From Muriicola jejuensis (GTDB lineage: Bacteria > Bacteroidota > Bacteroidia > Flavobacteriales > Flavobacteriaceae), in assembly GCF_010671595.1 (NCBI RefSeq), contig NZ_JAABOP010000002.1:124001-188000 (forward strand): a stretch of DNA of 64,000 nucleotides, written 5' to 3'. Positions within the stretch are counted from its first letter, which is position 1. The number at the start of each line of letters is the position of its first letter. A program made the position numbers and the translations under genes. Below are positions 15,864 to 24,124 of the stretch, piece by piece. The notes beneath the pieces are model-generated. The model was not told the origin of the DNA. It saw nothing but the letters and a program-made list of their open reading frames with translations, and did no database searches.

Positions 15864-16982
15864 CTATTCAGGAAGGAGTTCCCAGGTCACCACCGGTTGT
15901 GTCTTCGGGGCCGTGTACGCCCCAAGGGCCTTTAACCGCAGATCCAACTTCCCCTTCCTCTCCAAGGTCTTGATCTGCAAAAGGATCTTCTTCCCGGCTG
16001 GAATCTCAAAAACAGGTGGCTTACTGTAAAAGGTGTACCCCATCTGGTTTTCAAAAAGGAGATCGCTGCTAGAACTATTTTCGAGTTCTACCTCCAGGAT
16101 ATCCGTATTTGGGATGTAAGCTACCCTGTGGATCTTTATACAGGCCTTGAGTAGGGGTACCAGGAATTCTGGCCTTCCCACAAACAGAGAATTGTAAACC
16201 GCCACAGTACGCCCTTCAAAGAGGGCTTCTCTCAGGCTTCGAGCGCTCCTTTCCTTTGCGAAGACCAGGGTAACCGGCCGGTGGTTTCCCTTTTCCAGAT
16301 AATCCCAGTCGATCAACCCGTGAATATCGCTCGTCCCCATGATGGTGAGATTGTGCTCCAGGGCCAGGGCCAGGGATTCCTCCGCATAATCAAACGTATT
16401 GATCACCTCAATCCCGTGCAATTCTCCATTTTTGATCCGGGTTCGCTGAAAATCACTCAGGATGGGGTTGCCATCCGGATTTTGTGCATACCAGGCGGGA
16501 TGATTCCAGAATACGAAGGCACCTTGCTTTTTTGCTTCCCTGAAGGGTACTTCTGCATTTTCATCCAGTAGTGCGTTCGCATCCGATATAAAAATGGCAT
16601 TGCTATGTCCTATGGGGGCATTCCTCGTGATCTCCGAACCGTGAATGATCAGCAGGTCATGGTCCCGGGCTTCCTCCAGGGCCAGTTGATAGGACCGGTT
16701 GCGGTCCGGATGCGGGATGTCTTCCCTGTGAGGTTGATATTCGAGGTGTTCCGTAAGGGAGATGGCATCCAGCCCTTCCCTCAGTGCTTCCATAACCCTG
16801 ATAGACGGCCATACCTCCCCGTCGGAAAAGACGGTATGCTGGTGGAGATCACATTTCAGGGTCTTAAAACCGGGAATATCCGGGAAAGTGAGGGCTTTGC
16901 CATAGGCGTGCTGGTGATCTTGTGAATTTGCGTCTCCGGACCATAAGAGAGCTATTAAAATAAGAAAGGAAGGATACTTCAT
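15864..16982 (-). CDS. Exported PHP-domain phosphoesterase (Sb-PDE-like)
   Basis: 372 residues with a signal peptide (1-20, ending DANSQ). The PHP metal motifs are visible: CDLHQHTVFSDGE (His46, His48, Asp54 region), LTEH, the acidic GSEIT, FWNHPAW and GTSDIHG. A C-terminal beta domain of about 90 residues follows (EVELENSSSSDLLFEN). This matches flavobacterial PHP proteins related to the Sphingobium phosphodiesterase Sb-PDE, which hydrolyse phosphate mono- or diesters with a bi- or tri-metal site. Because it is exported, it may help obtain phosphate from organic esters. It converges with the dehydrogenase gene, with 6 bases between the stops. Confidence 0.8.
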   Translation of the reverse strand: MKYPSFLILIALLWSGDANSQDHQHAYGKALTFPDIPGFKTLKCDLHQHTVFSDGEVWPSIRVMEALREGLDAISLTEHLEYQPHREDIPHPDRNRSYQLALEEARDHDLLIIHGSEITRNAPIGHSNAIFISDANALLDENAEVPFREAKKQGAFVFWNHPAWYAQNPDGNPILSDFQRTRIKNGELHGIEVINTFDYAEESLALALEHNLTIMGTSDIHGLIDWDYLEKGNHRPVTLVFAKERSARSLREALFEGRTVAVYNSLFVGRPEFLVPLLKACIKIHRVAYIPNTDILEVELENSSSSDLLFENQMGYTFYSKPPVFEIPAGKKILLQIKTLERKGKLDLRLKALGAYTAPKTQPVVTWELLPE

Positions 16983-17011
16983 GATTTTTGAGATTAATTG
17001 AATGCTTTTTG

Positions 17012-17320
17012 ATGGAAATTAATATATTTCAAGTTCTTAAAGGAACATCCCACGTGAAATTCAATTGGATCCTTTCCAATGAGTTGGATGAAAGCATCCG
17101 GCGATATTGCATAGAACTGGAATACCAGCTCCGCCCGAAAATAACCAAATTCCTCATGGCCAGGCTGGAAAATGAATGCAATGGTGACTTTTCCTGTTTC
17201 CACTTCGATGTGGACCTGATCACTAAGAACATTACGATCTCTCCTGAAACACCTGCGCGTTTCTCCCGCAGGATCGAGGGCGATTTTGAAAAAGAGATCA
17301 ACACCTTCTGTTGTACCTGA
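17012..17320 (+). CDS. Hypothetical protein upstream of DUF1801 gene
   Basis: 102 residues from the ATG at 17012 (the frame is open to a TTG at 16988). The sequence is mixed alpha/beta and has several cysteines, ending in CCT. I do not recognise a family. It ends 6 bases before the GTG of the DUF1801 gene, which supports joint expression. The antisense strand also has an open frame over most of this stretch, but its composition (Ser- and Arg-rich) looks less like a real protein. Confidence 0.5.
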   Translation: MEINIFQVLKGTSHVKFNWILSNELDESIRRYCIELEYQLRPKITKFLMARLENECNGDFSCFHFDVDLITKNITISPETPARFSRRIEGDFEKEINTFCCT

Positions 17321-17326
17321 CCCATC

Positions 17327-17686
17327 GTGGATCCTGCCTCTTCGTATATCCTGGAACAACCGGAACCGTACAGGGCGATTTTACTTCACCTCCAGTCTGT
17401 AGTGCAGCAAACCATTCCCGCGGTCGATTTGAAATACAAATGGCGTATCCCATTTTTCTACCTGGAGGGAAAGCCGTTCTGTTATCTCAACCGCTCTAAA
17501 GATTACGTCGATATAGGATTTTTTAAGGCCGCCTACCTGACGGTCCATACAGAACTCATGGTGACCGAAGGACGAAAAGTGATGAAATCCCTGCGGTACC
17601 GTTCCCTGGAAGAGATCGATGATAAGGTGTTGACCGACGTCCTTAAAGAGGCCTATCAGGTCAGGCATAAAAAATTTTACCGCTGA
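17327..17686 (+). CDS. DUF1801 family protein
   Basis: 119 residues starting with GTG (MDPASSYILEQPEPYRAILL). The pattern matches DUF1801/YdhG-like proteins: an N-terminal helix pair, the motif YKWRIPFFYLEGKPFCYLN near residue 37, and DYVDIGFF near 60. These proteins have a two-layer fold and no established biochemical role. The next gene, kdsA, is convergent 11 bases away. Confidence 0.8.
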   Translation: MDPASSYILEQPEPYRAILLHLQSVVQQTIPAVDLKYKWRIPFFYLEGKPFCYLNRSKDYVDIGFFKAAYLTVHTELMVTEGRKVMKSLRYRSLEEIDDKVLTDVLKEAYQVRHKKFYR

Positions 17687-17697
17687 GCAACGGATGC

Positions 17698-18519
17698 TTA
17701 GTCCAGGCTGTTGATCGTACTTCTTAATTTAGTCAGATCGGTAAGCAGTTTCTCCAGTTTGTCAAGCGGAAGCATATTGGCCCCGTCACTCTTGGCATTG
17801 GCCGGATCGAAGTGTGTTTCCATAAAAAGACCGTCCACTCCTGCGGCAATCCCTGCTCTTGCCATCGTGCCGATCAGGGCGGGCCTTCCCCCGGTAACCC
17901 CGGAAGACTGGTTGGGTTGCTGGAGGGAATGGGTCACATCCAGGACCACGGGTGCATATTGCTTCATGGTAGGAACACCCCTGAAGTCGACGATCATATC
18001 CTGATAGCCGAACATCGTTCCCCGGTCCGTGATGATCACTTGTTCATTTCCTGAATCCGTGACCTTTGCTACTGCGTGCTTCATACTTTCCGGACTCATG
18101 AACTGGCCCTTTTTCAGGTTAACGACCTTCCCCGTATGGGCCGCGGCAACGACCAGGTCGGTCTGGCGGACCAAAAAGGCTGGAATCTGAAGTACATCCA
18201 CGTATTCTGCCGCCATGGTAGCATCGGATACCTCGTGTATGTCCGTTATGGTAGGGACTTCAAACGTCTCAGAGACCTTTCTCAGGATTTTCAGGGCTTT
18301 TTCATCTCCTATCCCCATAAAGGAATCCACCCTGCTTCTGTTGGCCTTTTTAAAACTTCCTTTGAAGACATAGGGTATTTTAAGCTTGTCGGTGACTTTT
18401 ACAATATGCTCAGCGATCCGCAGAGCCATATCTTCCCCTTCAATGGCACAGGGACCTGATAGCAGGAAGAATTGACCGCTGTTTTGATGTTTGAGCTGTG
18501 GGACCCGGGTAAAATCCAT
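17698..18519 (-). CDS. kdsA: 3-deoxy-8-phosphooctulonate synthase (KDO 8-P synthase)
   Basis: Condenses phosphoenolpyruvate with arabinose 5-phosphate to make KDO 8-phosphate for LPS core. 273 residues from the ATG at 18519. Family motifs are present: SGPCAIEG, VFKGSFKKANRSR, TDIHEVSDA, IPAFLVRQTDLV, NLKKGQFMSP and DVTHSLQQPN. The longer frame begins with a TTG at 18537 that lies inside the -7 promoter box TACCTTTG, so it cannot be the translation start. The sequence NQ after SLQQP and the absence of a conserved metal-binding cysteine at the usual position near the N-terminus would suggest the metal-independent class, which I have not confirmed. Confidence 0.93.
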   Translation of the reverse strand: MDFTRVPQLKHQNSGQFFLLSGPCAIEGEDMALRIAEHIVKVTDKLKIPYVFKGSFKKANRSRVDSFMGIGDEKALKILRKVSETFEVPTITDIHEVSDATMAAEYVDVLQIPAFLVRQTDLVVAAAHTGKVVNLKKGQFMSPESMKHAVAKVTDSGNEQVIITDRGTMFGYQDMIVDFRGVPTMKQYAPVVLDVTHSLQQPNQSSGVTGGRPALIGTMARAGIAAGVDGLFMETHFDPANAKSDGANMLPLDKLEKLLTDLTKLRSTINSLD

Positions 18520-18534
18520 GGAAAATATTTTCGG

Positions 18535-18542
18535 CAAAGGTA
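18535..18542 (-). promoter_or_regulatory. Bacteroidota -7 box (TACCTTTG) for kdsA
   Basis: An exact TAnnTTTG match on the minus strand, 15 bases before the ATG at 18519. It overlaps the alternative TTG start, which argues against the longer protein. Confidence 0.55.
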
Positions 18543-18646
18543 GGAATTTGGGGCCACTTATCCGGAAAGGAATTCAATACGGAACCCCCTCAGAACCAGT
18601 CTGCTAAAAAAAGCACAACTTTAGTACCCAATGCCGAAAATAGCAG

Positions 18647-18654
18647 TATCTTTG
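18647..18654 (+). promoter_or_regulatory. Bacteroidota -7 box (TATCTTTG) for typA
   Basis: An exact TAnnTTTG match 24 bases before the GTG at 18679. TTTAG at 18620-18624 is a possible -33 element with 22-base spacing. The box lies within the longest open frame from 18631, so that start is ruled out. Confidence 0.6.
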
Positions 18655-18678
18655 CGCGCTCAAAACAAGAAGACAACT

Positions 18679-20466
18679 GTGACTAAAAATATTGCCATCA
18701 TTGCCCACGTAGACCACGGTAAGACCACCCTGGTAGACAAGATCCTGCATTTTTGCCAACTCTTCCGCGAGAACGAAAAGACCGGAGACCTCATCCTCGA
18801 CAACAACGACCTGGAGCGGGAAAGGGGGATCACCATCGTTTCCAAGAACGTATCGGTAACCTACAAGGGTACCAAGATCAATATCATAGATACTCCCGGC
18901 CACGCCGATTTTGGTGGGGAAGTGGAACGGGTACTCAATATGGCCGACGGGGTCCTCTTGTTGGTGGATGCCTTTGAAGGGCCGATGCCACAGACCCGTT
19001 TTGTGCTGCAGAAGGCATTGAGCCTTGGGCTGAAACCCTGTGTGGTGATCAACAAGGTAGACAAGGAGAACTGTACCCCTGAGGAGGTGCACGAGAAGGT
19101 ATTCGACCTCATGTTCGAACTGGGGGCCGAAGAATGGCAGCTCGATTTCCCTGTGGTCTACGGCTCTGCCAAGCACAATTGGATGGGTGAGGACTGGAAG
19201 AAACCTACTGAAACCATTGAGCCTTTACTGGAAATGGTTATTGAACACATCCCTGAATTTAAACCTGAACAAGGGAATACACAGATGCTGATCACCTCCC
19301 TGGATTATTCTTCCTTCACCGGTCGAATAGCCATTGGACGGCTACAAAGGGGCAGTCTGAAGGAAGGACAGCAGATCGTTCTCATAAAAAGGGATGGTAC
19401 CAAGGTAAAGTCCAAAATAAAGGAATTGTACACTTTTGAAGGCCTGGGTAAAATCAAGGTTTCAGAAGTAACCACAGGAGATATCTGCGCGATCGTAGGC
19501 TTGGAAGGATTTGATATAGGGGATACCGTTGCCGATAGCGAAAATCCGGAAGGCCTGAAGACCATCGCCATTGATGAGCCTACCATGAGTATGTTGTTCA
19601 CCATCAACGATAGTCCTTTCTTTGGGAAGGATGGAAAATTCGTGACCTCAAGGCATATCAAAGAACGCCTGGAGAGAGAACTGGAAAAAAACCTGGCCCT
19701 CAGGGTGGAAGAAACAGACAGTGCGGATAAATTCATGGTTTATGGCCGTGGGGTACTCCACTTGTCTGTTCTGATCGAAACCATGAGAAGGGAAGGCTAT
19801 GAACTTCAGATCGGGCAGCCCCAGGTCATCATTCGCGAATTTGACGGGGTTAAATGCGAGCCTATTGAACAACTGACCATCGACTTGCCTGAGGAAGTAT
19901 CCGGAAGGGCTGTGGAAATGGTTGCCATGCGAAAAGGCGAAATGGTAAGTATGGAATCTAAAGGCGAACGGATGGTTTGTGAATTCCTGATTCCCTCAAG
20001 AGGGATCATTGGTCTTCGAAACCAATTGTTGACCGCAACTGCCGGGGAAGCTATCATGACACATCGCTTTCTGGAATATCAGCCCATGAAAGGCGATATT
20101 CCCCAGAGGCAGAATGGTTCTCTTGTTTCCATGGAGAATGGGAAAGCTATCCCTTATTCCATTGATAAATTACAGGAAAGGGGAAGATTCTTTGTAGATC
20201 CGGGTGAGGATATCTACGAAGGACAGGTCATTGGAGAGAACTCAAGGGGGGATGATATGACGGTCAATGTCACAAAGACCAAAAAATTATCCAACGTTCG
20301 TTCTTCAGGGGCAGATGATAAAGCCAAGATCGTACCTGCCATCAAATTTTCCCTGGAGGAAGCTCTGGAATACATCCAGAAAGATGAATATGTGGAAGTG
20401 ACCCCAAAGCACATCCGCCTGAGGAAGATCCACCTGAAAGAGGTGGACCGCAAGCGGAACAAGTAA
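18679..20466 (+). CDS. typA: Ribosome-binding GTPase TypA/BipA
   Basis: A translational GTPase of 595 residues, the normal family length. G1 is AHVDHGKT (9-16), followed by the switch I region [23 protein letters not shown], and NKVDKE; the BipA-specific C-terminal domain follows ([19 protein letters not shown]). It binds the 70S ribosome and helps 50S assembly and stress adaptation. I start at the GTG (18679) because the protein then begins [15 protein letters not shown] as in homologs, and because a -7 box sits between it and the upstream ATG at 18631. A strong shared terminator lies 2 bases after the stop. Confidence 0.95.
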   Translation: MTKNIAIIAHVDHGKTTLVDKILHFCQLFRENEKTGDLILDNNDLERERGITIVSKNVSVTYKGTKINIIDTPGHADFGGEVERVLNMADGVLLLVDAFEGPMPQTRFVLQKALSLGLKPCVVINKVDKENCTPEEVHEKVFDLMFELGAEEWQLDFPVVYGSAKHNWMGEDWKKPTETIEPLLEMVIEHIPEFKPEQGNTQMLITSLDYSSFTGRIAIGRLQRGSLKEGQQIVLIKRDGTKVKSKIKELYTFEGLGKIKVSEVTTGDICAIVGLEGFDIGDTVADSENPEGLKTIAIDEPTMSMLFTINDSPFFGKDGKFVTSRHIKERLERELEKNLALRVEETDSADKFMVYGRGVLHLSVLIETMRREGYELQIGQPQVIIREFDGVKCEPIEQLTIDLPEEVSGRAVEMVAMRKGEMVSMESKGERMVCEFLIPSRGIIGLRNQLLTATAGEAIMTHRFLEYQPMKGDIPQRQNGSLVSMENGKAIPYSIDKLQERGRFFVDPGEDIYEGQVIGENSRGDDMTVNVTKTKKLSNVRSSGADDKAKIVPAIKFSLEEALEYIQKDEYVEVTPKHIRLRKIHLKEVDRKRNK

Positions 20467-20498
20467 TAAAAAAGCGCCAACTCGGCGCTTTTTTTGTG
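20467..20498. terminator. Bidirectional terminator between typA and ppgK
   Basis: AAAAAAGCGCC-AACTC-GGCGCTTTTTTT: a hairpin with an A-run on the left and a T-run on the right serves both convergent genes. Confidence 0.85.
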
Positions 20499-20503
20499 TT
20501 CTT

Positions 20504-21256
20504 TCAATCCAGGGTGATCGGGTGGTGTATGGCTGCGGCTGCGGCTCCGATGATCCCGGCGTGGTTCTGCAGCCCGGCAGGGATGACCGGGGTCTCAATG
20601 GTGATAAAATCCTTGTATTCATCAAAATCCTTGGAGGTGCCTCCTCCCAGGATGATCAGATCCGGGGAGACCAGGATCTCTACGTATTGCAGGAAGGTAT
20701 TGAACCGCTTACCCCATTCCTCATAGGTGAGGTTCTCATTCTCCTTCGCAGAGGCTGCGGCCCAGGTCTCGATCTTGTCGAATTCTTTATATGGGATCTG
20801 ACCCAGCTCGAAATTCGGGATGAGTTCTCCATCCCAGAAAGCACCACTGCCCAGGCCCGTACCTATGGTGATCATCACTACAAAACCTTTTTTACCTCTC
20901 CCCACCCCGTAATTCATGGTGGCATAGCCGGCAGCATCCGCGTCATTGATCACCGTGACGGGCAAGCCTGTGGCCTCGGTGAAAAGTTCCTTTACATTCA
21001 CGTTGACCCATTTCTTGTGGAGGTTGCCTCTGGACTTGCAGACACCGTGCCTCAAGGTGGTGGGGAAGCCACAACCGATCGGCCCTTGATAGTCAAAGTG
21101 CTCAACGATCTGCCTTACCACTTTGGCCATGGGTTTGGGTTTGCGGGATTCAGGAGTGGGGATCCGGAACCGTTCTGTCAGCATCTCCCCGGTTACCGAA
21201 TCTACCAGGGCACCTTTCATTCCCGATCCTCCGATGTCTATTCCCAAAACTGTCAT
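20504..21256 (-). CDS. ppgK: Polyphosphate glucokinase-like ROK-family sugar kinase
   Basis: 250 residues. It begins VLGIDIGGSGMKGALVDS, the phosphate-binding loop of polyphosphate glucokinases, and has the second phosphate motif TIGTGLGSGAFWDGE and the catalytic Asp in VINDADAAGYATM. It lacks the zinc-binding CxCG motif of many ROK repressors and kinases, as is usual for PpgK. It phosphorylates glucose using polyphosphate (and possibly ATP) in the cytoplasm. It is the last gene of a minus-strand run, but a TACTTTTA box at 21300-21307 suggests it can have its own promoter. Confidence 0.85.
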   Translation of the reverse strand: MTVLGIDIGGSGMKGALVDSVTGEMLTERFRIPTPESRKPKPMAKVVRQIVEHFDYQGPIGCGFPTTLRHGVCKSRGNLHKKWVNVNVKELFTEATGLPVTVINDADAAGYATMNYGVGRGKKGFVVMITIGTGLGSGAFWDGELIPNFELGQIPYKEFDKIETWAAASAKENENLTYEEWGKRFNTFLQYVEILVSPDLIILGGGTSKDFDEYKDFITIETPVIPAGLQNHAGIIGAAAAAIHHPITLD

Positions 21257-21299
21257 ACGAACTGTGTCAGTAGGCGAATCTCGCCTGGTTAGTCGGCCA

Positions 21300-21307
21300 T
21301 AAAAGTA
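21300..21307 (-). promoter_or_regulatory. Possible variant -7 box (TACTTTTA) for ppgK
   Basis: On the minus strand TTACTTTTAT occurs 43 bases before the ATG. The same 10-base motif precedes ftsE and the OmpA-like gene, which supports a promoter role, though the final G of TAnnTTTG is replaced by A. Confidence 0.35.
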
Positions 21308-21338
21308 ATAAAAACAAAGAGATGAAATGATAATGAAC

Positions 21339-22151
21339 CTAGATCCTCTCTTCCTCTCTCAGATGATCAAAAATGAGTTTCCCCACGGCAGATAGCTGTT
21401 CCCTCTCCGGAAAAGCCAGCCATTTCATCTCTGCGATCTCTGAGGCGGGCTGCAGTTCGCCTGAGAACCCGGCTTCGTAACAGCGGATTCGGACAAATAC
21501 ACCGGGAGGTTTTTCATCGGCCTGTGCTTCAAAAGAACCGAGGAAGAGGAAGCTTTCTGTTTTCAGGGAAACCTTTAATTCTTCCCGGATCTCCCTGCTC
21601 AGCGCCAGGATGTCGGATTCCCCTATTTCCCTTTTCCCACCGGGAATATAGAACAGCGTCTTGTCCATACTTCTTACGCACAGTACTTTTTTGTCCCTCA
21701 CCAGAACCCACCCCAGTTTGTCTATGACGTTCTGTGAAGGTTCCACGTAATAGTCGATGGAGTTGAGCGAATGGTTTGGGTCGATCGCATCCAGGAATCC
21801 GTCGATGAATTTCCCAAAGCCGGTGAGCATGCCCAGTTTTTTATTCCTTCCCAGGGCACTGGAGATCGTCTCATCCCGGTTGCCGAAAGGGTAGCCGCCT
21901 TTCCGCACCCAGAGGAGGTTGAGGAGGTGTTGCATGAGCACATTGCCAAGTTGGTCTATGGAAATGGCGATCTTCAGTAAATATTCCCCCACTCCCGTGA
22001 TTCCCTTTCTGAACAGCTGGTGGAAAAGTCCATATAGAAAGCCGATAGGGCCTGTGAAGACCAGCAGGACCAGGGAGATCAAAAAGAGCAGGACCCCGAG
22101 CAGGGGGTGTATTTTCTTGTCTGGGGTTTCCTGTTTTTTCTTCCGTATCAA
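21339..22151 (-). CDS. NUDIX hydrolase with N-terminal membrane domain
   Basis: 270 residues. The first 125 residues carry a membrane helix (about 17-40) and a domain with FGNRDETISSALGRNKKLG and DAIDPNHSLNSIDYYVE, a pattern I have seen associated with small phage- or host-encoded membrane proteins. Residues about 140-260 are a NUDIX domain with the box GKREIGESDILALSREIREEL (Glu ligands present; the usual Gly after EE-x is replaced by Lys). NUDIX enzymes cleave nucleoside diphosphates linked to another moiety; the substrate is not predictable. It lies 12 bases after the MFS gene and 82 before ppgK, so it belongs to the same minus-strand run. Confidence 0.75.
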   Translation of the reverse strand: MIRKKKQETPDKKIHPLLGVLLFLISLVLLVFTGPIGFLYGLFHQLFRKGITGVGEYLLKIAISIDQLGNVLMQHLLNLLWVRKGGYPFGNRDETISSALGRNKKLGMLTGFGKFIDGFLDAIDPNHSLNSIDYYVEPSQNVIDKLGWVLVRDKKVLCVRSMDKTLFYIPGGKREIGESDILALSREIREELKVSLKTESFLFLGSFEAQADEKPPGVFVRIRCYEAGFSGELQPASEIAEMKWLAFPEREQLSAVGKLIFDHLREEERI

Positions 22152-22163
22152 GAATCGACCTCT

Positions 22164-23375
22164 TTAATTCTGTGCATCGGTGGTCGCCAAAGATCTTTTA
22201 TGGATCCAGTACCACATCAGAAAGATAAGAGTAAGACCCAAAAGGACCAAGGCGAGGATGTAAAACAGGCGAGACAGGGAGAGGTAATTCAGAACGGGAA
22301 GGAGCACAAGAGGGGAGAGGAACTGCCCGAGGAACCAGAATGTGGTGAGCCTGCCGATCTCTTTTCCACGGATCTCCTGGGGTGCCAGGTGCATGACCCA
22401 CAGATTGGCGTTCGGGATCATCAGCCCCATGCCCAATCCTGCCAGCAGTGTTCCAAGGAGTACCACGGCGTATGAATTTCCCATTGCCATGGCGGCAAAG
22501 GCCAGGGCCATAAGGAAATATCCCAGGGCAAATATCTGCCGGAATCCGAGCTTGTCCCTGATCCGGCTGTATGAAAAGGAGGATACGGCAGAGAACAAGG
22601 TGCTTGCCGCTATAGCGATCCCTATCATGGCATTCTTTTCCACGCCGATTTCCTTGAGGTAAAATGGGATCTGGACCGGGATAATAAAGAAAATGATCCA
22701 CATGAGCATCACATTGACAAAGATGAGCCAGATAATACGGGGGGATTGTATCCCCTTAACGGTCTCTGAGGTCTTTACTTCCCTTTTAGGTTCCTTCAGG
22801 TACAGGGAAACTGCCGGCAGTATCAAGAGGGAGAAGAAATAGAGCAGGAAAGGGACCCTCCAACCGACATCGGCCAGCACCCCTCCCAGGGTGATAAAGA
22901 GGATGCCGGCGAGCGACATCACAGCGATCTGCAACCCTGCGAACTGTTGCCTCGACTTACCCTGGTAATAATCGGCTACCAAGGTCGTTACGATCGTCAT
23001 AGAAATACCCACTGATATACCGAGAAGTGCCCTTCCGGCCAGGATACCATACAGATCGTCCAGCCAGTACCCAGAGGTGCCCCCGATCGCAAAGAGGACC
23101 AGCGCAATGCCCAGTAATTTGAGTCGGCCTGTCCTGTCAATAACGATCCCCGCCAACATGGCACTCAGGGCGATAAAAAGGCCGGGAAAGGACAGGGATA
23201 ATTTCACAAGCCCCTCACTGTTAGGGACATCCGAAAAGGATCGGGTCATATCGGGCAAAGAGGCCGAGACGGTGATCATGGACATGATCGTGAGGCTGCT
23301 CACCAGCAACAAGGTCGCCTTTACCTGCCAGGTCTCGGATTTCATACAAAGGGTCTTTAAGGGCCGGATCTGCAA
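22164..23375 (-). CDS. Major facilitator superfamily transporter
   Basis: 403 residues with 12 predicted membrane helices. The first half has the family loop AGIVIDRTGRLKLLGIALV between helices 2 and 3, and the second half SYSRIRDKLGFRQIFALGYF, with a charged central loop near residue 200 (KEPKREVKTSETVKG). The pattern is of the drug-efflux/sugar-exporter type (DHA1-like). It lies 43 bases downstream of a sulfotransferase gene and could export or import a related sulfated or acceptor compound, but the sequence does not tell substrate or direction. Confidence 0.82.
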   Translation of the reverse strand: MQIRPLKTLCMKSETWQVKATLLLVSSLTIMSMITVSASLPDMTRSFSDVPNSEGLVKLSLSFPGLFIALSAMLAGIVIDRTGRLKLLGIALVLFAIGGTSGYWLDDLYGILAGRALLGISVGISMTIVTTLVADYYQGKSRQQFAGLQIAVMSLAGILFITLGGVLADVGWRVPFLLYFFSLLILPAVSLYLKEPKREVKTSETVKGIQSPRIIWLIFVNVMLMWIIFFIIPVQIPFYLKEIGVEKNAMIGIAIAASTLFSAVSSFSYSRIRDKLGFRQIFALGYFLMALAFAAMAMGNSYAVVLLGTLLAGLGMGLMIPNANLWVMHLAPQEIRGKEIGRLTTFWFLGQFLSPLVLLPVLNYLSLSRLFYILALVLLGLTLIFLMWYWIHKRSLATTDAQN

Positions 23376-23418
23376 AAACGGCCCATGGGTTAGGGAATGG
23401 TATTTTAAAGGACCAGGA

Positions 23419-24099
23419 TCAGGCCATCTCCCCTTTCATCAGCTTGGGAAGCATCTGTTTGAAATTTTCCTTTTTATTGAGATGTGGCAATTCCTCTGAG
23501 GGCTCATCAACCCCCAGGAATTTACAGAGGGGTGCCCATCCGTCACGGACGTCGTACACCAGTAATTTTTCTTTCGGGACATAGTTCTTCACCTCCGCCA
23601 GGTGATTTTCCCATACCTTTTTAGCATGCGCCTTGTCTTCGAACTGTCCACTCATCTCCCCCGCAAAAAATGTTTTTTTAAAGAACTTGATGCACTTTAC
23701 CACATTCCGTGCCCGGCTGCTGAAGAGGAGCTTGCCCATCATTTTTAACTTTTCCCCTGGTGTTTGGGGTCCAGCCCTGAAAACTGTACTGTCCACGCTC
23801 TTGTACCAGGCCTCAAAATCCCTAACGGTGAGGATCACCTTGGCATCCGGGTAACGTTTCATGTGTTCCTTGTACCAGGGATATCCGGGAAAATCCACGG
23901 TGGCATCGTATCCTTTGTAGAGACCGTCCCAGTCGGTATCTCCGGTCTCAGAAAGGGTTTTCCAGTAATGGAGGTTATGGGGATTTACCAGGAGTTCCTT
24001 CATGTGATATACATGGTTGAACCCCAGCATTTCGAGGGATTGCTTAAGCGTTGTGGTTCCTGTCCTTGGGAAACCGGCTCCGATGATTTTAATTGACAT
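23419..24099 (-). CDS. PAPS-type sulfotransferase family protein
   Basis: 226 residues from the ATG at 24099 (MSIKIIGAGFPRTGTTTLKQ). The P-loop-like GFPRTGTTTLK at residues 8-18 is the 5'-phosphosulfate-binding loop, and VILTVRDFEAWYKSV near residue 88 is the 3'-phosphate-binding strand-helix with Arg and Ser. This fits the Sulfotransfer_4 group, which transfers sulfate from PAPS in the cytoplasm; the acceptor is unknown. The frame is open 69 bases further upstream, but that extension overlaps the end of the preceding gene and has no homology pattern. The upstream gene also encodes a sulfotransferase (secreted, PAPS-independent type), 25 bases away. Confidence 0.82.
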   Translation of the reverse strand: MSIKIIGAGFPRTGTTTLKQSLEMLGFNHVYHMKELLVNPHNLHYWKTLSETGDTDWDGLYKGYDATVDFPGYPWYKEHMKRYPDAKVILTVRDFEAWYKSVDSTVFRAGPQTPGEKLKMMGKLLFSSRARNVVKCIKFFKKTFFAGEMSGQFEDKAHAKKVWENHLAEVKNYVPKEKLLVYDVRDGWAPLCKFLGVDEPSEELPHLNKKENFKQMLPKLMKGEMA

Positions 24100-24124
24100 G
24101 TCGAATTGTTTTTGGTTGTATGTA

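Noticed and set aside
16988-17011. Longer start (TTG at 16988) of the hypothetical protein upstream of DUF1801
   Set aside because: The ATG at 17012 is a more usual start codon and gives a more protein-like N-terminus.
17029-17325. Antisense frame of 98 residues over the hypothetical protein
   Set aside because: Ser/Arg-rich composition and no start signal; the plus-strand frame fits better and is close to the DUF1801 start.
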